Origin: JAOUJD01 sp963811265
GTDB taxonomy: Bacteria; Pseudomonadota; Gammaproteobacteria; Burkholderiales; Burkholderiaceae_F
Assembly: GCA_963811265.1 (NCBI GenBank)
Contig: CAWEQS010000026.1
Span: 860,629-924,628 of the forward strand
Reading direction: 5' to 3'
Length of the DNA stretch: 64,000 nucleotides
Shown here: one piece after another, positions 35,754-44,816 of the stretch
Position numbering within the stretch: the first letter of the stretch is position 1
Layout: every line of letters begins with the position of its first letter
Program-made: the position numbers and the translations under genes
Notes under the pieces: generated by a model
Told to the model about the DNA's origin: nothing
Database searches by the model: none
The model's input: the letters and a program-made list of their open reading frames with translations, nothing else

Positions 35754-36028
35754 CGGACGACGCGCCGCCACCGCCGCCGGGCCTGCAGTTCCCGACCGAG
35801 TTCCCCATCAAGGTCATGGGGCGGCGTGTCGAGGGGTTCGCGCAGGGGATCGTCGAGGTGGTGCGCGCCCACGCTCCCGACTTCGATGCGGCGACGCTCG
35901 AGATGCGCACCTCCAAGGACGGCAACTACCTGTCGGTCACCGCAACGATCAACGCGACCTCGCGCGAGCAGCTCGACGACCTGTATCGCGCGCTGACGAG
36001 CCATCCGCTCGTCAAGATCGTCCTGTAA
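35750..36028 (+). CDS. ybeD: DUF493 family protein YbeD
   Basis: A 92-residue alpha/beta protein with an ACT-like fold. LQFPTEFPIKVMGRRVEGF and LTSHPLVKIVL are the family ends. A role as a lipoate-biosynthesis accessory is suggested by its constant place before lipB but is not proven. It starts by ATGA overlap with dat and ends five bases before lipB. Confidence 0.9.
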   Translation: MTDDAPPPPPGLQFPTEFPIKVMGRRVEGFAQGIVEVVRAHAPDFDAATLEMRTSKDGNYLSVTATINATSREQLDDLYRALTSHPLVKIVL

Positions 36029-36033
36029 CGGCG

Positions 36034-36669
36034 ATGATCGTCCGCACGCTCGGCCGCGCGGAGTACGTCCCGACGTGGGACGCAATGCGCGCGTTCACGC
36101 AGCAGCGGACGCCGGACACCGAGGACGAACTCTGGCTGGTCGAGCATCCGCCCGTGTTCACGCTCGGCCAGGCCGGTCGGCGCGAGCACCTGCTCGCGCC
36201 GACCGACATCCCGGTGATCGCCACCGATCGCGGCGGCCAGATCACGTATCACGGGCCGGGCCAGGTCGTCGCGTATCCGCTGCTCGACCTGCGGCGCCTC
36301 GGCATCTTCGTCAAGGAACTCGTGTTCCGGATCGAACAGGCCGCGATCCAGGTGCTCGAACACCACGGCGCCGACGCGCGTCGCGTGAAGGGCGCGCCGG
36401 GCGTCTATGTCCCGTACGCGGCGAGCCGCGCATCCGGCGAGTTCGCGGGGCTTGCGAAGATCGCCGCGCTCGGCATCAAGGTCACCAGCGGTCGCTGCTA
36501 CCACGGCCTGGCACTCAACGTGGCGATGGACCTCGCGCCGTTCTCCCTGATCAACCCTTGTGGCTACGCAAACCTGCCGGCCGTCGACCTGACGACACTT
36601 GACATCCGCGTCGAGTGGAACGACGCTGCCTCCGGACTTGCCGAGCGCCTCCGGACACACCTGTCGTGA
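36034..36669 (+). CDS. lipB: Octanoyl-[acyl-carrier-protein]-protein N-octanoyltransferase
   Basis: Transfers octanoyl from ACP to lipoyl domains, the first step of endogenous lipoylation. The 211-residue protein shows RGGQITYHGPGQ (66-77), the catalytic lysine near 142 (GLAKIAALGIK), GRCYHGLALNV and the catalytic cysteine C176 in LINPCGY. LipA, encoded two genes downstream, completes the pathway. Confidence 0.95.
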   Translation: MIVRTLGRAEYVPTWDAMRAFTQQRTPDTEDELWLVEHPPVFTLGQAGRREHLLAPTDIPVIATDRGGQITYHGPGQVVAYPLLDLRRLGIFVKELVFRIEQAAIQVLEHHGADARRVKGAPGVYVPYAASRASGEFAGLAKIAALGIKVTSGRCYHGLALNVAMDLAPFSLINPCGYANLPAVDLTTLDIRVEWNDAASGLAERLRTHLS

Positions 36670-37607
36670 ACAGCACCCTCGAATCCCAGATCGCGATCGA
36701 GCCCGGCTCCTGGAGCGCCTGGCTGGTCGCCCTGCGGCCGAAGACACTCTGGATCGCCGTGGTCCCGGTCTTCGTCGGGACTTCGCTCGCCGTAGCCGAG
36801 ACCGGCCAGGTGAATCCGCTGATCGCGTTCCTCGCGCTCGTGGCTTCGATCCTCCTGCAGATCCTGACCAACCTCCAGAACGACGTCGGCTACACCAAGC
36901 GCGGAGCCGAGACGGCCAGCCGGATCGGCTTGCCGCGTGCCACCGCGCGCGGCTGGCTCACGGTCGCCGCAGTGCATCGAGCGCTGATCGCGGTCGTGAT
37001 CGCCACCATGCTGGTCGGCCTGCCCATCGTCGCGCACGGCGGCTGGCCGGTGCTGCTGATGGGCGTGGCGTCGATCGTCGCCGCCTGGGCGTACATGGGC
37101 GGGCCTCGCCCGATCGCCTACACGCCGTTCGGCGAGCTGACGGTCTTCGTGTTCTTCGGCCTGATCGCGGCGGTCGGCAGCTACTACATCCAGACCGGCA
37201 CGCTGTCGCCGAGCGCGTGGCTGGCCGGATGCGCGATCGGCTCGATCGCGGCCGCCGCGCTCGCCGTGAACAACATCCGCGACTGCGTGCACGACGCCGA
37301 GGTCGGCCGCCGGACACTCGTGGTCGCGCTCGGCAAGACGGCGGCCGAGCGGGCTTTCCAGGCCGCGCTGCTGCTGCCGTACGTGCTCACCGTCGCGCTC
37401 GCGCTCACCGACCCGCGCCTGATCGGCCTGCTGGCCGTGCTGCTCACGCTGCCAGCGGCGCTCGGGCTCGCGCGCGACCTGCCCCGCACGCCGCCCGGAC
37501 TGCCCTACAACGACATGCTGTTCCGGACGTTCAAGCTCGAACTGCTCTTCGGCGCGTGCTTCACGATCGGCGCCCTGCTTCCCGGCCTGCTGCCGGGCGT
37601 CCGCTAA
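36666..37607 (+). CDS. UbiA-family prenyltransferase, MenA-like
   Basis: A 313-residue integral-membrane prenyltransferase with about eight helices. The two diphosphate/Mg-binding motifs are visible: NLQNDVGYTKRGAETASR and VNNIRDCVHDAEVGRRTL. The latter matches 1,4-dihydroxy-2-naphthoate polyprenyltransferases. It begins with GTG overlapping the lipB stop (GTGA), and its TAA stop forms part of a TAAAAT hexamer before lipA. No other menaquinone gene is in the window, so the quinone it serves is uncertain. Confidence 0.8.
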   Translation: MNSTLESQIAIEPGSWSAWLVALRPKTLWIAVVPVFVGTSLAVAETGQVNPLIAFLALVASILLQILTNLQNDVGYTKRGAETASRIGLPRATARGWLTVAAVHRALIAVVIATMLVGLPIVAHGGWPVLLMGVASIVAAWAYMGGPRPIAYTPFGELTVFVFFGLIAAVGSYYIQTGTLSPSAWLAGCAIGSIAAAALAVNNIRDCVHDAEVGRRTLVVALGKTAAERAFQAALLLPYVLTVALALTDPRLIGLLAVLLTLPAALGLARDLPRTPPGLPYNDMLFRTFKLELLFGACFTIGALLPGLLPGVR

Positions 37608-37659
37608 AATCCGCACGTTCCCCTAGCGCGGCGCGCGGCTTCGCACCCGTCGCGACAAT
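37605..37659 (+). promoter_or_regulatory. Two -10-like hexamers before lipA
   Basis: TAAAAT (37605-37610), overlapping the stop codon of the prenyltransferase gene, and GACAAT (37654-37659), six bases before the lipA ATG. Either could give lipA its own promoter; the second would yield a leaderless mRNA. Neither has a convincing -35. Confidence 0.4.
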
Positions 37660-37665
37660 CCTCCC

Positions 37666-38652
37666 ATGAGCAGCACGCCCGTCCCACCGCCGGGATCCGA
37701 CGCGCCGTCGCCCAAGCTGAAGGGCGAGGCAAAAACCGGCAAGGTCTTCAAGAAGTTCGACATCAAGCCCGTGCCGGCCGGCGAGGCGCTGAAGAAGCCC
37801 GAGTGGATCCGCGTGAAGGCGGGGTCCCCGGCCACGCGCTTCTACGAGATCAAGTCGATCCTGCGCGAGCACAAGCTGCACACGGTGTGCGAGGAAGCGA
37901 CCTGCCCGAACATCGGCGAGTGCTTCGGCAAGGGCACGGCGACGTTCATGATCATGGGCGACAAGTGCACGCGCCGCTGCCCGTTCTGCGACGTCGGCCA
38001 CGGCCGTCCGGATCCGCTCGACCTCGACGAGCCCGCCAACCTCGCGAAGACGATCGCCGCGCTGAAGCTCAACTACGTGGTCATCACCTCGGTCGACCGC
38101 GACGACCTGAAGGACGGCGGCGCGAAGCACTTCGTCGACTGCATCCGCGCGACCCGGGCCGCGTCGCCGTCGACCCGCATCGAGGTGCTGGTGCCGGACT
38201 TCCGCGGCCGGCTCGACCGCGCGCTCGAGATCCTCGTCGCCGCGCCGCCCGACGTGATGAACCACAACCTGGAGACGGTGCCGCGGCTGTATCGCGAGTC
38301 GCGCCCGGGCTCGGACTACCAGCACTCGCTGACGCTGCTCAAGGAGTTCAAGCAGCGGGTGCCCGGCGTGCCGACCAAGAGCGGCCTGATGGTGGGGCTG
38401 GGCGAAACCGACGACGAGATCCTGCAGGTGATGCGCGACCTGCGCGCGCACGACGTGGACATGCTCACGGTCGGCCAGTACCTGGCGCCGACCAGTCACC
38501 ACCTGCCGGTTCGCCGCTACGTGCACCCGGACACGTTCCGCATGTTCGAGGCCGAGGCGGCCGCGATGGGCTTCTCCCACGCGGCGTGCGGCGCGATGGT
38601 GCGGTCCAGTTATCACGCCGACCAGCAGGCGCACGCCGCGGGCGTCGCCTAG
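37666..38652 (+). CDS. lipA: Lipoyl synthase
   Basis: Radical SAM enzyme that inserts two sulfurs into protein-bound octanoyl groups. The 328-residue protein has the auxiliary cluster cysteines C75, C80 and C86 (CEEATCPNIGEC), the radical-SAM CxxxCxxC at C101, C105 and C108 (CTRRCPFC), and the C-terminal RSSYHAD with the serine that ligates the auxiliary cluster. Length is normal. Upstream lipB supplies the substrate. Confidence 0.97.
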   Translation: MSSTPVPPPGSDAPSPKLKGEAKTGKVFKKFDIKPVPAGEALKKPEWIRVKAGSPATRFYEIKSILREHKLHTVCEEATCPNIGECFGKGTATFMIMGDKCTRRCPFCDVGHGRPDPLDLDEPANLAKTIAALKLNYVVITSVDRDDLKDGGAKHFVDCIRATRAASPSTRIEVLVPDFRGRLDRALEILVAAPPDVMNHNLETVPRLYRESRPGSDYQHSLTLLKEFKQRVPGVPTKSGLMVGLGETDDEILQVMRDLRAHDVDMLTVGQYLAPTSHHLPVRRYVHPDTFRMFEAEAAAMGFSHAACGAMVRSSYHADQQAHAAGVA

Positions 38653-38723
38653 GAAGCGGGCACCGTCGCGTATCGACTTGCAGGGGGGCACGCGTCCCTG
38701 AAGCAGCGCCGCGGCCGGCCGTC

Positions 38724-40736
38724 TCAGCCGGCTTCGGCGTCGAGAAGCCGGGGCGGCAGCGGCGCGTCGAGCGCCGCGCAGATCATCCGCAGCGTGCTGG
38801 CCGCGCGCCAGTTCGTGGCGTCGTCGGCGAACGCCGTCGCCGTCACCGCCTTGATCAGCTGCGGCTTCGCGAGCGGCGCGAGCTGGTTCAGCCGGTCGAG
38901 CGCGTCCGAAACCGCATCGAGCCGAATCGAGCCGGCGGGCGTGAACGGCGCGTCGACGCCGGGCAGCAGAAGCGCGCCCGCGTTGAAGGCGTGCTCAGCG
39001 CGCTCCGGAAGGCGCACGGCCGCGGCAAGCGAAAGCACGAGGCCGGCCTCCCGGGGCAACTCGCGAACCGTGCGATGGCTGACCGGAACGGCTCGACCCG
39101 CATCGGGGCCGAGCCGGCGCTTGAGGATCGTGAACAGCAGGAACTCCGGCACCGACAAGCGTCCGTCGGCGACGATCAGCATGTGCGCGACCCGGAGAAG
39201 CCGCTGCTTCGTGTCCTGCGGAAGCTTGCGCAAGGCCGGCATCGCCGTGTCGGCCAGCGGCTGGCGAGCACCCGGCGGCAGTTGCTGGATGCGACCGTGG
39301 TAGTCGTCGACGATCGGCAGCGCCTCGCCGCCGTACGCCTCCGCGATCACCTTGCGCTGCTGCGCGCGCAGTTCGACGTCGCGATCGACCAGCAGCGCCA
39401 GCACCAGCAACTGCGAGCGTGAGCCGTCCGCGGCGGCGGAGCGCAGGGCGGCCAGAGTGGCACGCTGCGCATCGTCGAGCGCGAAGTCGCGGGAGCGCGG
39501 CAGGCCGACCTTGCCCACGGCATCGGTGATCTGCGCAGCCGCCGCGGCGGAAGCGGCGACGAGGCCAGCCACCGGCGACAGCGCGTCGGGAAACGTCGCG
39601 GATGCGGGCTCGGCAGCGCCGGCTCCATGCCCCGGAGCGACGAACGGAATCGGCGGCAGTTCGGCTTCGGTCGCCGGACGGCCTTCGAGCGACAGCGCGA
39701 CACGGTCTTCCGGCGCCGGCAGGAACTCCGTCGTCCGCCCGTAGATTCGCCGGACACGCTCCGCGATCGGCGGATGCGTGGCAAAGAGACCGCTGACGAA
39801 CGCGGGACGCGCCGCCCCGAGGAACAGGTGCGACAGGGCTTCCGCCCGCGGATGATCGATGCGCGTGCCGAGTCCTTCGGTGGCGTCGAGGCCGCCGATC
39901 TTGCGCAGCGCGCCGCCGATGCCGTCGGGGTTGCGCGTGAACTGGACCGCGCTGGCGTCGGCGAGGAACTCGCGCTGGCGCGAAACGGCGGCCTTGATCA
40001 GCCGTCCGAAGAACACGCCGATGTAACCGAGCACCCACAGGGTGACGCCGGCCAGCGCGACCACCGCGATGCCGCCGCCGCGGTCGCTGCCGCCGCGGCC
40101 GCGGCCGGCGACCTCGAGCAGGAAGCGGCCAGCCATCGCGACCATCGTGAGCCCGAACAGCACCCCGATGAGCCGCATGTTCAGCCGCATGTCGCCGTTC
40201 AGCACGTGCGAGAACTCGTGCCCGATCACGCCCTGCAGTTCGTCGCGCGTCAGCCGCGTGAGGGTGCCGCGCGTCACGGTGATCACGGCATCGTTGATCG
40301 AGTGCCCCGCGGCGAACGCGTTGATCGAGTTCTCGTCATCCATGACGAACACGCGCGGCACCGCGACGCCGGACGCGATCGCCATCTCCTCGACGACGTT
40401 GAGCAGGCGGCGATCGAGCAGGTCGCGCGTCGACGGATCGACCGGCCGCGCACCGACCATCTTCGCGACCGCGTCGCCGCCGGACGCGAGCGCGCTCATC
40501 TCGACTGCCGTGCCGCCGGCGATCAGGCCGAGCACGACCAGCGTGTTGGTCAGGAAGAACCCGTTCGGAAGGGCCGCCGTCGCCCAGGGGCGGCCGGTCG
40601 GCAGGAAGGCCGTGAAGTAGACCCCGGCGCCGACCACGTTCACCGCGACGACGACGCAGATGACAGCGAGCGCGAAAAGCACGATCAGCCGCCGGCTCGC
40701 GCGGCGCGCGACCTCCTGATGCTCGAAGAAGTCCAC
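38724..40736 (-). CDS. M48 family metalloprotease (HtpX-like) with C-terminal extension
   Basis: A 670-residue membrane zinc protease. Two N-terminal helices (18-45 and 60-80) precede the peptidase domain, where IGHEFSHVLNGD gives the zinc-binding H173-E-x-x-H177 and SRQREFLADASAVQFTRNP gives the third ligand. Two more helices lie at about 190-245. Residues about 345-670 are a cytosolic extension not found in HtpX, ending in a TerB-like helical region. It follows lemA, the common LemA/M48 pair thought to act in envelope quality control. Confidence 0.88.
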   Translation of the reverse strand: MDFFEHQEVARRASRRLIVLFALAVICVVVAVNVVGAGVYFTAFLPTGRPWATAALPNGFFLTNTLVVLGLIAGGTAVEMSALASGGDAVAKMVGARPVDPSTRDLLDRRLLNVVEEMAIASGVAVPRVFVMDDENSINAFAAGHSINDAVITVTRGTLTRLTRDELQGVIGHEFSHVLNGDMRLNMRLIGVLFGLTMVAMAGRFLLEVAGRGRGGSDRGGGIAVVALAGVTLWVLGYIGVFFGRLIKAAVSRQREFLADASAVQFTRNPDGIGGALRKIGGLDATEGLGTRIDHPRAEALSHLFLGAARPAFVSGLFATHPPIAERVRRIYGRTTEFLPAPEDRVALSLEGRPATEAELPPIPFVAPGHGAGAAEPASATFPDALSPVAGLVAASAAAAAQITDAVGKVGLPRSRDFALDDAQRATLAALRSAAADGSRSQLLVLALLVDRDVELRAQQRKVIAEAYGGEALPIVDDYHGRIQQLPPGARQPLADTAMPALRKLPQDTKQRLLRVAHMLIVADGRLSVPEFLLFTILKRRLGPDAGRAVPVSHRTVRELPREAGLVLSLAAAVRLPERAEHAFNAGALLLPGVDAPFTPAGSIRLDAVSDALDRLNQLAPLAKPQLIKAVTATAFADDATNWRAASTLRMICAALDAPLPPRLLDAEAG

Positions 40737-40757
40737 GGGATGCTTCTGTCAGGGCGA

Positions 40758-40778
40758 GCGGGCGCGCCACGCGCCCGC
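40758..40778 (-). other. Intergenic hairpin between lemA and the M48 protease gene
   Basis: A perfect 9-bp GC-only stem (40758-40766 with 40770-40778) with a 3-base loop sits in the 59-base gap. No T-tract; it may tune relative expression or stabilise the lemA message. Confidence 0.45.
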
Positions 40779-40795
40779 CGCCCTTCGCATCTTCG

Positions 40796-41383
40796 TCAGA
40801 ACTGCACTTTCACCGGCCGACGCTCTTCGTCGCTCTCGGTGGACTCGAGCAGTTCGGCGGGGCCGAACGAGAACGCGCTGGCGATGACGTTCGTGGGGAA
40901 CTGCTGGGCGGACGTGTTGTAGCTCATGACCGCGTCGTTGAAGCTCTGGCGCGCGAACGAGATCTTGTTCTCGGTGCCCGTCAGTTCTTCGGTCAGCTGC
41001 ATCATGTTCTGGTTGGCCTTCAGGTCCGGATAGGCCTCCGCCAGCGCGAACAGGCGCGACAGCGCGCCCGACAGGGCGCCCTCGGCCGCCACCAGCCCGT
41101 GGATCGCGGACGCCGAGCCGGGATCCGCGGACGCCGCCGCGTTGGCGCTCACCGCCGTGTTGCGTGCCTTGATGACGTTCTCGAGCGTCTCGCGCTCGTG
41201 CTTCATGTAGGCCTTGGCGGTCTCGACGAGATTCGGGATCAGGTCGTAGCGACGCTTCAACTGCACGTCGATCTGCGCGAAAGCGTTGCGGAACTTGTTG
41301 CGCAGGCTGACGAGACGGTTGTACGCGCCGACCGCCCAGAAGACGACGACCGCAATGATCACCAGCACGACGATCCAGCCCAT
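40796..41383 (-). CDS. LemA family protein
   Basis: A 195-residue protein with one N-terminal membrane helix (WIVVLVIIAVVVFWAVGAYN) and a long helical bundle. LRNKFRNAFAQIDVQLKRRYDLIPNLVETAKAYMKHE and the YPDLKANQNMMQLTEELTGTENKI block identify LemA. It is the first gene of a two-gene unit with the M48 protease. Molecular function is unknown. Confidence 0.92.
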   Translation of the reverse strand: MGWIVVLVIIAVVVFWAVGAYNRLVSLRNKFRNAFAQIDVQLKRRYDLIPNLVETAKAYMKHERETLENVIKARNTAVSANAAASADPGSASAIHGLVAAEGALSGALSRLFALAEAYPDLKANQNMMQLTEELTGTENKISFARQSFNDAVMSYNTSAQQFPTNVIASAFSFGPAELLESTESDEERRPVKVQF

Positions 41384-41524
41384 GTCACCCTCCCAAGTCG
41401 GACAACCCGTGCGTCACCCGCAGCGCGGGCGCGCGGCCGAGCGTGCGTCGATCCAGCGTCGACGCCGCTCGCACAAGGCGCCGGAGCGCCGTGTCCCTGC
41501 CCTCGCCAGGCGACAGGGAGGCGG

Positions 41525-41530
41525 ACTATA
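41525..41530 (-). promoter_or_regulatory. -10-like hexamer of the lemA unit
   Basis: On the minus strand the bases read TATAGT, 141 bases upstream of the lemA ATG, in an otherwise very GC-rich 229-base gap between the BON gene and lemA. No -35 assigned. Confidence 0.35.
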
Positions 41531-41612
41531 AGACAAGAGGCCCGCGAGGCAAGGCTCGATCAGGCGCCGGAAGCCGCCGCACATCAGCTGACGCCAAATT
41601 GCGACACGCGTG

Positions 41613-42353
41613 TCACTTCGCGGTGCCCGGCGTGGCCACGGGCGACGCGACGGCGGCTGGCGAAGCGTCGGGTGCCGGGCTCGATGCAGGCGGCGCGCCG
41701 GTGGCCGGCGCGGCGGTGGTCGCCGGCGCGGGCGGCTGGCTTGCTCCCAGGCGACGCCGCTGCACTTCCTCCGGCGTGCCGATGTCGAACACCTTCACCA
41801 CCTGCTGCACTCCGGAGACACGGCTGGCAACGTACGCGGCGGTCTCGGCTTCCTTTGCCGTGACGAAACCCATCAGGTAGACGACGCCGCGCTCCGTCAC
41901 GATGCTGATCGAGTTGAACGGAATCTCCTTCGTGTTGACGAACTGCGCGCGGACCTTGGTGCCGACCGAGGTGTCATTTGTCCGCTGCCCGAGCGTGGAC
42001 GGCTTCGCGACCACGAGTTCGTTGACGACCGTTCGCACGTTCAGCGACCGCGCCGCGATCTCGCCCGCCTGCGCCTTCGCCTGCTCGGTGGGCACCTCTC
42101 CCGTCAGCAGCACCTTGCGTTCGAAGCTGTTGATGCTGATGTGATGTTCACTCGAGTTGGCCTTGAAGGCCGTGCCCAGCTCGTTGCTCAACCGCAGCTC
42201 GATCGACTGGTCGTCGATCTGCGCCCCGGTGGTGCGCCGGTCGGTGGCGACGACCGCCGTTCCGGCCACGATGGCTCCAATGACCAGCGGCGCGCACGCG
42301 GGCAGCACCGACACCAGCAGGGCTGCCGCAAACAGGGGTCTGGCCAACTTCAT
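41613..42353 (-). CDS. BON domain lipoprotein, YraP/DolP-like
   Basis: A 246-residue outer-membrane lipoprotein. The signal peptide ends at a lipobox (SVLPAC, Cys about 20). Two BON domains follow (about 45-115 and 125-195), with SINSFERKVLLTGEVPTEQAKAQA and ISIVTERGVVYLMGFVTAKEAETAA as their cores. The C-terminal 50 residues are an Ala/Pro/Ser-rich tail, longer than in E. coli DolP (191 residues). DolP supports outer-membrane integrity and septal peptidoglycan hydrolysis. The order lpoA-yraN-BON matches other proteobacteria. Confidence 0.88.
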   Translation of the reverse strand: MKLARPLFAAALLVSVLPACAPLVIGAIVAGTAVVATDRRTTGAQIDDQSIELRLSNELGTAFKANSSEHHISINSFERKVLLTGEVPTEQAKAQAGEIAARSLNVRTVVNELVVAKPSTLGQRTNDTSVGTKVRAQFVNTKEIPFNSISIVTERGVVYLMGFVTAKEAETAAYVASRVSGVQQVVKVFDIGTPEEVQRRRLGASQPPAPATTAAPATGAPPASSPAPDASPAAVASPVATPGTAK

Positions 42354-42375
42354 CTGCTCTCCTTCACTCGTTGTC

Positions 42376-42769
42376 CTAGGTCGCGAACGCGTCGCGAATC
42401 CAGTCGATTGTGCCACTGCCGTCCACGGTGACGACGTCGAAGCGGCACGCCGGCCACCGCTCGCCGCAGTGCTCGGCAAGCCAGCGCCGCGCCGCCCTGC
42501 GCGAGTCGCTTCTGCTTGTACACGTCGACGCTCGCCAGAGCACCGCCGTAGCGTTCGCTCGTCCGCAGGCGCACTTCGACGAAAACGACGACGTCGCGCT
42601 CGCGCACGACCAGGTCGAGCTCGCCTTCGCGGTACCGCGCGTTGCGCGCGAGGACGCGGCACCCCGACGCGCACAGGTGGCGTTCCGCGGCGTCTTCGGC
42701 CGCCGCGCCCGCGCGCTGCTTCGGCGTGCGCACGCCGGTGGCACGCGGCGCCGTTGCGCGCGTCGGCAT
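42376..42769 (-). CDS. yraN: UPF0102 family protein YraN (frameshifted)
   Basis: A restriction-endonuclease-like fold protein of unknown role. GAAAEDAAERHLCASGCRVLARNARYREGELDLVVRERDVVVFVEVRLR contains the E-x-D-x-V and F-V-E-V-x pattern of the nuclease core; the usual lysine of the E-x-K triad reads Arg (EVRLR). A single-base shift near 42,505 moves the end (FDVVTVDGSGTIDWIRDAF) to another frame; joined, it is about 131 residues. The ATG overlaps the lpoA stop (TGATG). Confidence 0.85.
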
Positions 42770-43914
42770 CAGCGTCCGATCTCCTCGCGCTCGATCGCCC
42801 CGTTGCGATAGATGGCCACGGCCGGCGTTCGTTCCACGCGCGGGCCCGATCCGCGATCGACGGCGAGCCGGCCCGTCATGCCCTCGATCGTGAAACGGGT
42901 CTCGCCTCCGCTCCAGCGCTGCGCGACCTGGTAGGCGTCCGCGCCGAGCGCATGGAGCCGCGCGAGCTCGGCCGGAATCGGCGCCGCCGGGAGCGGGCCT
43001 CCCGCACCTGTCGCAACGTTCCCGCGCACCAGCCACGGCATGTCGACGAAGCGGACGCCGTCGAGATCGTGCGCGAGCGCGGTCGTCTCGGGAGCCGCGG
43101 CATCGCCTCCGGGGTTGAGCAGCGACGTGCCGAAGATGGGGATCGGCCGCGGTATTCGCGCTCGCAGCAAAGCCGCCGCGCCGGCATCGAGCGCGAGAAA
43201 GACGGCGTCGTGCCGGTTCGGGTCGAGCAGCTTCGCCAGGCGGTCGCCACTCTCCACGGCCGTGTCCACGACGGTCGGCACTTCCCCGCCCGACCGCAGC
43301 TCGCTGACATAGGCCTGCGCGATCCGCCGCTCGAGAGGGCCGGGCCCGGAGAGCACCACGAACCGCGGCGGCGCCGACGGGGAACGGCGGGCGCCGACGA
43401 ACTCGGCCAGCGCGACGCGCACGATGTACTGCGCTTCGGCTTCCGCGGACAGTCCCAGCGCGATCATCGTGGGCGGCGCGGCCGCGCCGCGATCCGGATA
43501 GTTGAGCGCCACCAGCGGCACCGAGGCGTAGCCGCCGTCGAACACGGCGTTGACCTCGCTTCGCAGCAGCGGCCCGACCACGACCTTCACGCCTCGCTCC
43601 TGCGCGCTGCCGATCGCAGCCTGCAGTTGCGCTGCATCGTCGTCGACCTCGATCACCTGGATGGCGACCGTGCTGCGGGCCGCCTCGTGCGCCGCGAAGA
43701 AACCGAGGCGGACCGCCTCGGCCGCCCGCGCGAACACCGTCCGCTGGCTCGGCAGGATCAGCGCGATCGACGGCGTCGTTTCGCCAGCGGGCGGTGATGC
43801 GGGCGGCTGGACGGGGAGCGTCGTTATCTGGGCCCGGAGGCTGCATGCGACACTTGCCAGCACCAGCGCGGCAACAAGGCGCCGGGCGCGGGCGACAGTG
43901 GTCGTGGGAATCAT
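42769..43914 (-). CDS. Penicillin-binding protein activator, LpoA-like
   Basis: A 381-residue periplasmic protein with a signal peptide (RRLVAALVLASVACSLRAQ; the cysteine at SVAC could be a lipidation site) and a type-1 periplasmic-binding-protein fold (SIALILPSQRTVFARAAEAVRLGFFAA, KVVVGPLLRSEVNAV, DAVFLALDAGAAALLR, IFGTSLLNP). This matches the C-terminal domain of LpoA, which activates PBP1A. It lacks the long N-terminal TPR domain of E. coli LpoA (678 residues). Its start codon overlaps that of divergent rsmI. Confidence 0.82.
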   Translation of the reverse strand: MIPTTTVARARRLVAALVLASVACSLRAQITTLPVQPPASPPAGETTPSIALILPSQRTVFARAAEAVRLGFFAAHEAARSTVAIQVIEVDDDAAQLQAAIGSAQERGVKVVVGPLLRSEVNAVFDGGYASVPLVALNYPDRGAAAPPTMIALGLSAEAEAQYIVRVALAEFVGARRSPSAPPRFVVLSGPGPLERRIAQAYVSELRSGGEVPTVVDTAVESGDRLAKLLDPNRHDAVFLALDAGAAALLRARIPRPIPIFGTSLLNPGGDAAAPETTALAHDLDGVRFVDMPWLVRGNVATGAGGPLPAAPIPAELARLHALGADAYQVAQRWSGGETRFTIEGMTGRLAVDRGSGPRVERTPAVAIYRNGAIEREEIGR

Positions 43915-44810
43915 GGGTGAACGAGCGGACAACAGGCACGAACGGCTGTTCGAGGTCTCCGGGGTCACGGAGCAGGAGTTGCCCGCAGGCTCATTGTATG
44001 TAGTTGCGTTGCCCATCGGCAATGCAGCGCGACATCACGCTGCGCGCGCTGTGGCTGCTCGCCCGGATGGATGTGATCGCCGCCGAGGACACGCGCGTCA
44101 CGCGCCCCCTCCTGGCGCGGTTCGGCATCGACACGCCGCTCACGGCGGCCCACCAGCACAATGAGCACGAGGCCGCGACCCGGTTGATCGAGCGCCTCGC
44201 GCGCGGGGAGCGGGTCGCCCTGGTGACGGATGCAGGCACCCCCGGCGTTTCCGATCCGGGCGCGCGCGTGGTGCGGGCCGTCCTCGACGCCGGGCACCGC
44301 GTCGTGCCCGTTCCCGGGGCCAGCAGCGCGGTGACTGCGGTCTGCGCGGCAGGCCTCGCGCCGGGACCATTCCGCTTCGTCGGCTTCCTGCCGACCGGGC
44401 GCGCGGAGCGCGAGCGGCAGCTGCGCGCGCTCGCGGCGGAGTCGTCGGCGTTCGTGCTGTTCGAAGCGCCGCACCGTGTGCGCGAGCTGCTCGCGCTGAT
44501 GGCCGAGGTGCTTGCACCGGCGCGGCGCGTCGTTCTCGCGCGTGAACTGACGAAGAAGTTCGAGACCATCGAGGCGCACCGGGCCGACGAGCTGGCCACG
44601 CTCGAGGCCGACGAGCGCGGCGAGTACGTGGTGCTCGTCGATGCCGGCGAGCAGGACGCGGTCGATCTCGACGCCGTCACGCGGCGATGGCTCGAGGCCC
44701 TGCTGCAGGATCTTCCGCCGGCGCGCGCCGCCGCCGTTGCCGCGAAGGCGAGCGGCCAGCCGCGCGACGCGCTGTACCGGCTCGCGCTTCAGCTGAAGCC
44801 CGCGCGCTAG
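43913..44810 (+). CDS. rsmI: 16S rRNA (cytidine(1402)-2'-O)-methyltransferase (frameshifted)
   Basis: Methylates the ribose of C1402 in 16S rRNA using SAM. The start at 43,913 gives MGERADNRHERLFEV followed by the conserved LPAGSLYVVALPIGN. One extra base near 44,025 then shifts into RDITLRALWLLARMDVIAAEDTRV, VTDAGTPGVSDPGARVV, VPVPGASSAVTAV and FVGFLPTGRAERERQL. Joined length is about 298 residues, normal for RsmI. Without the correction the first 30 residues would be missed. It is divergent from lpoA with overlapping start codons. Confidence 0.9.
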
Positions 44811-44816
44811 GGCCTG

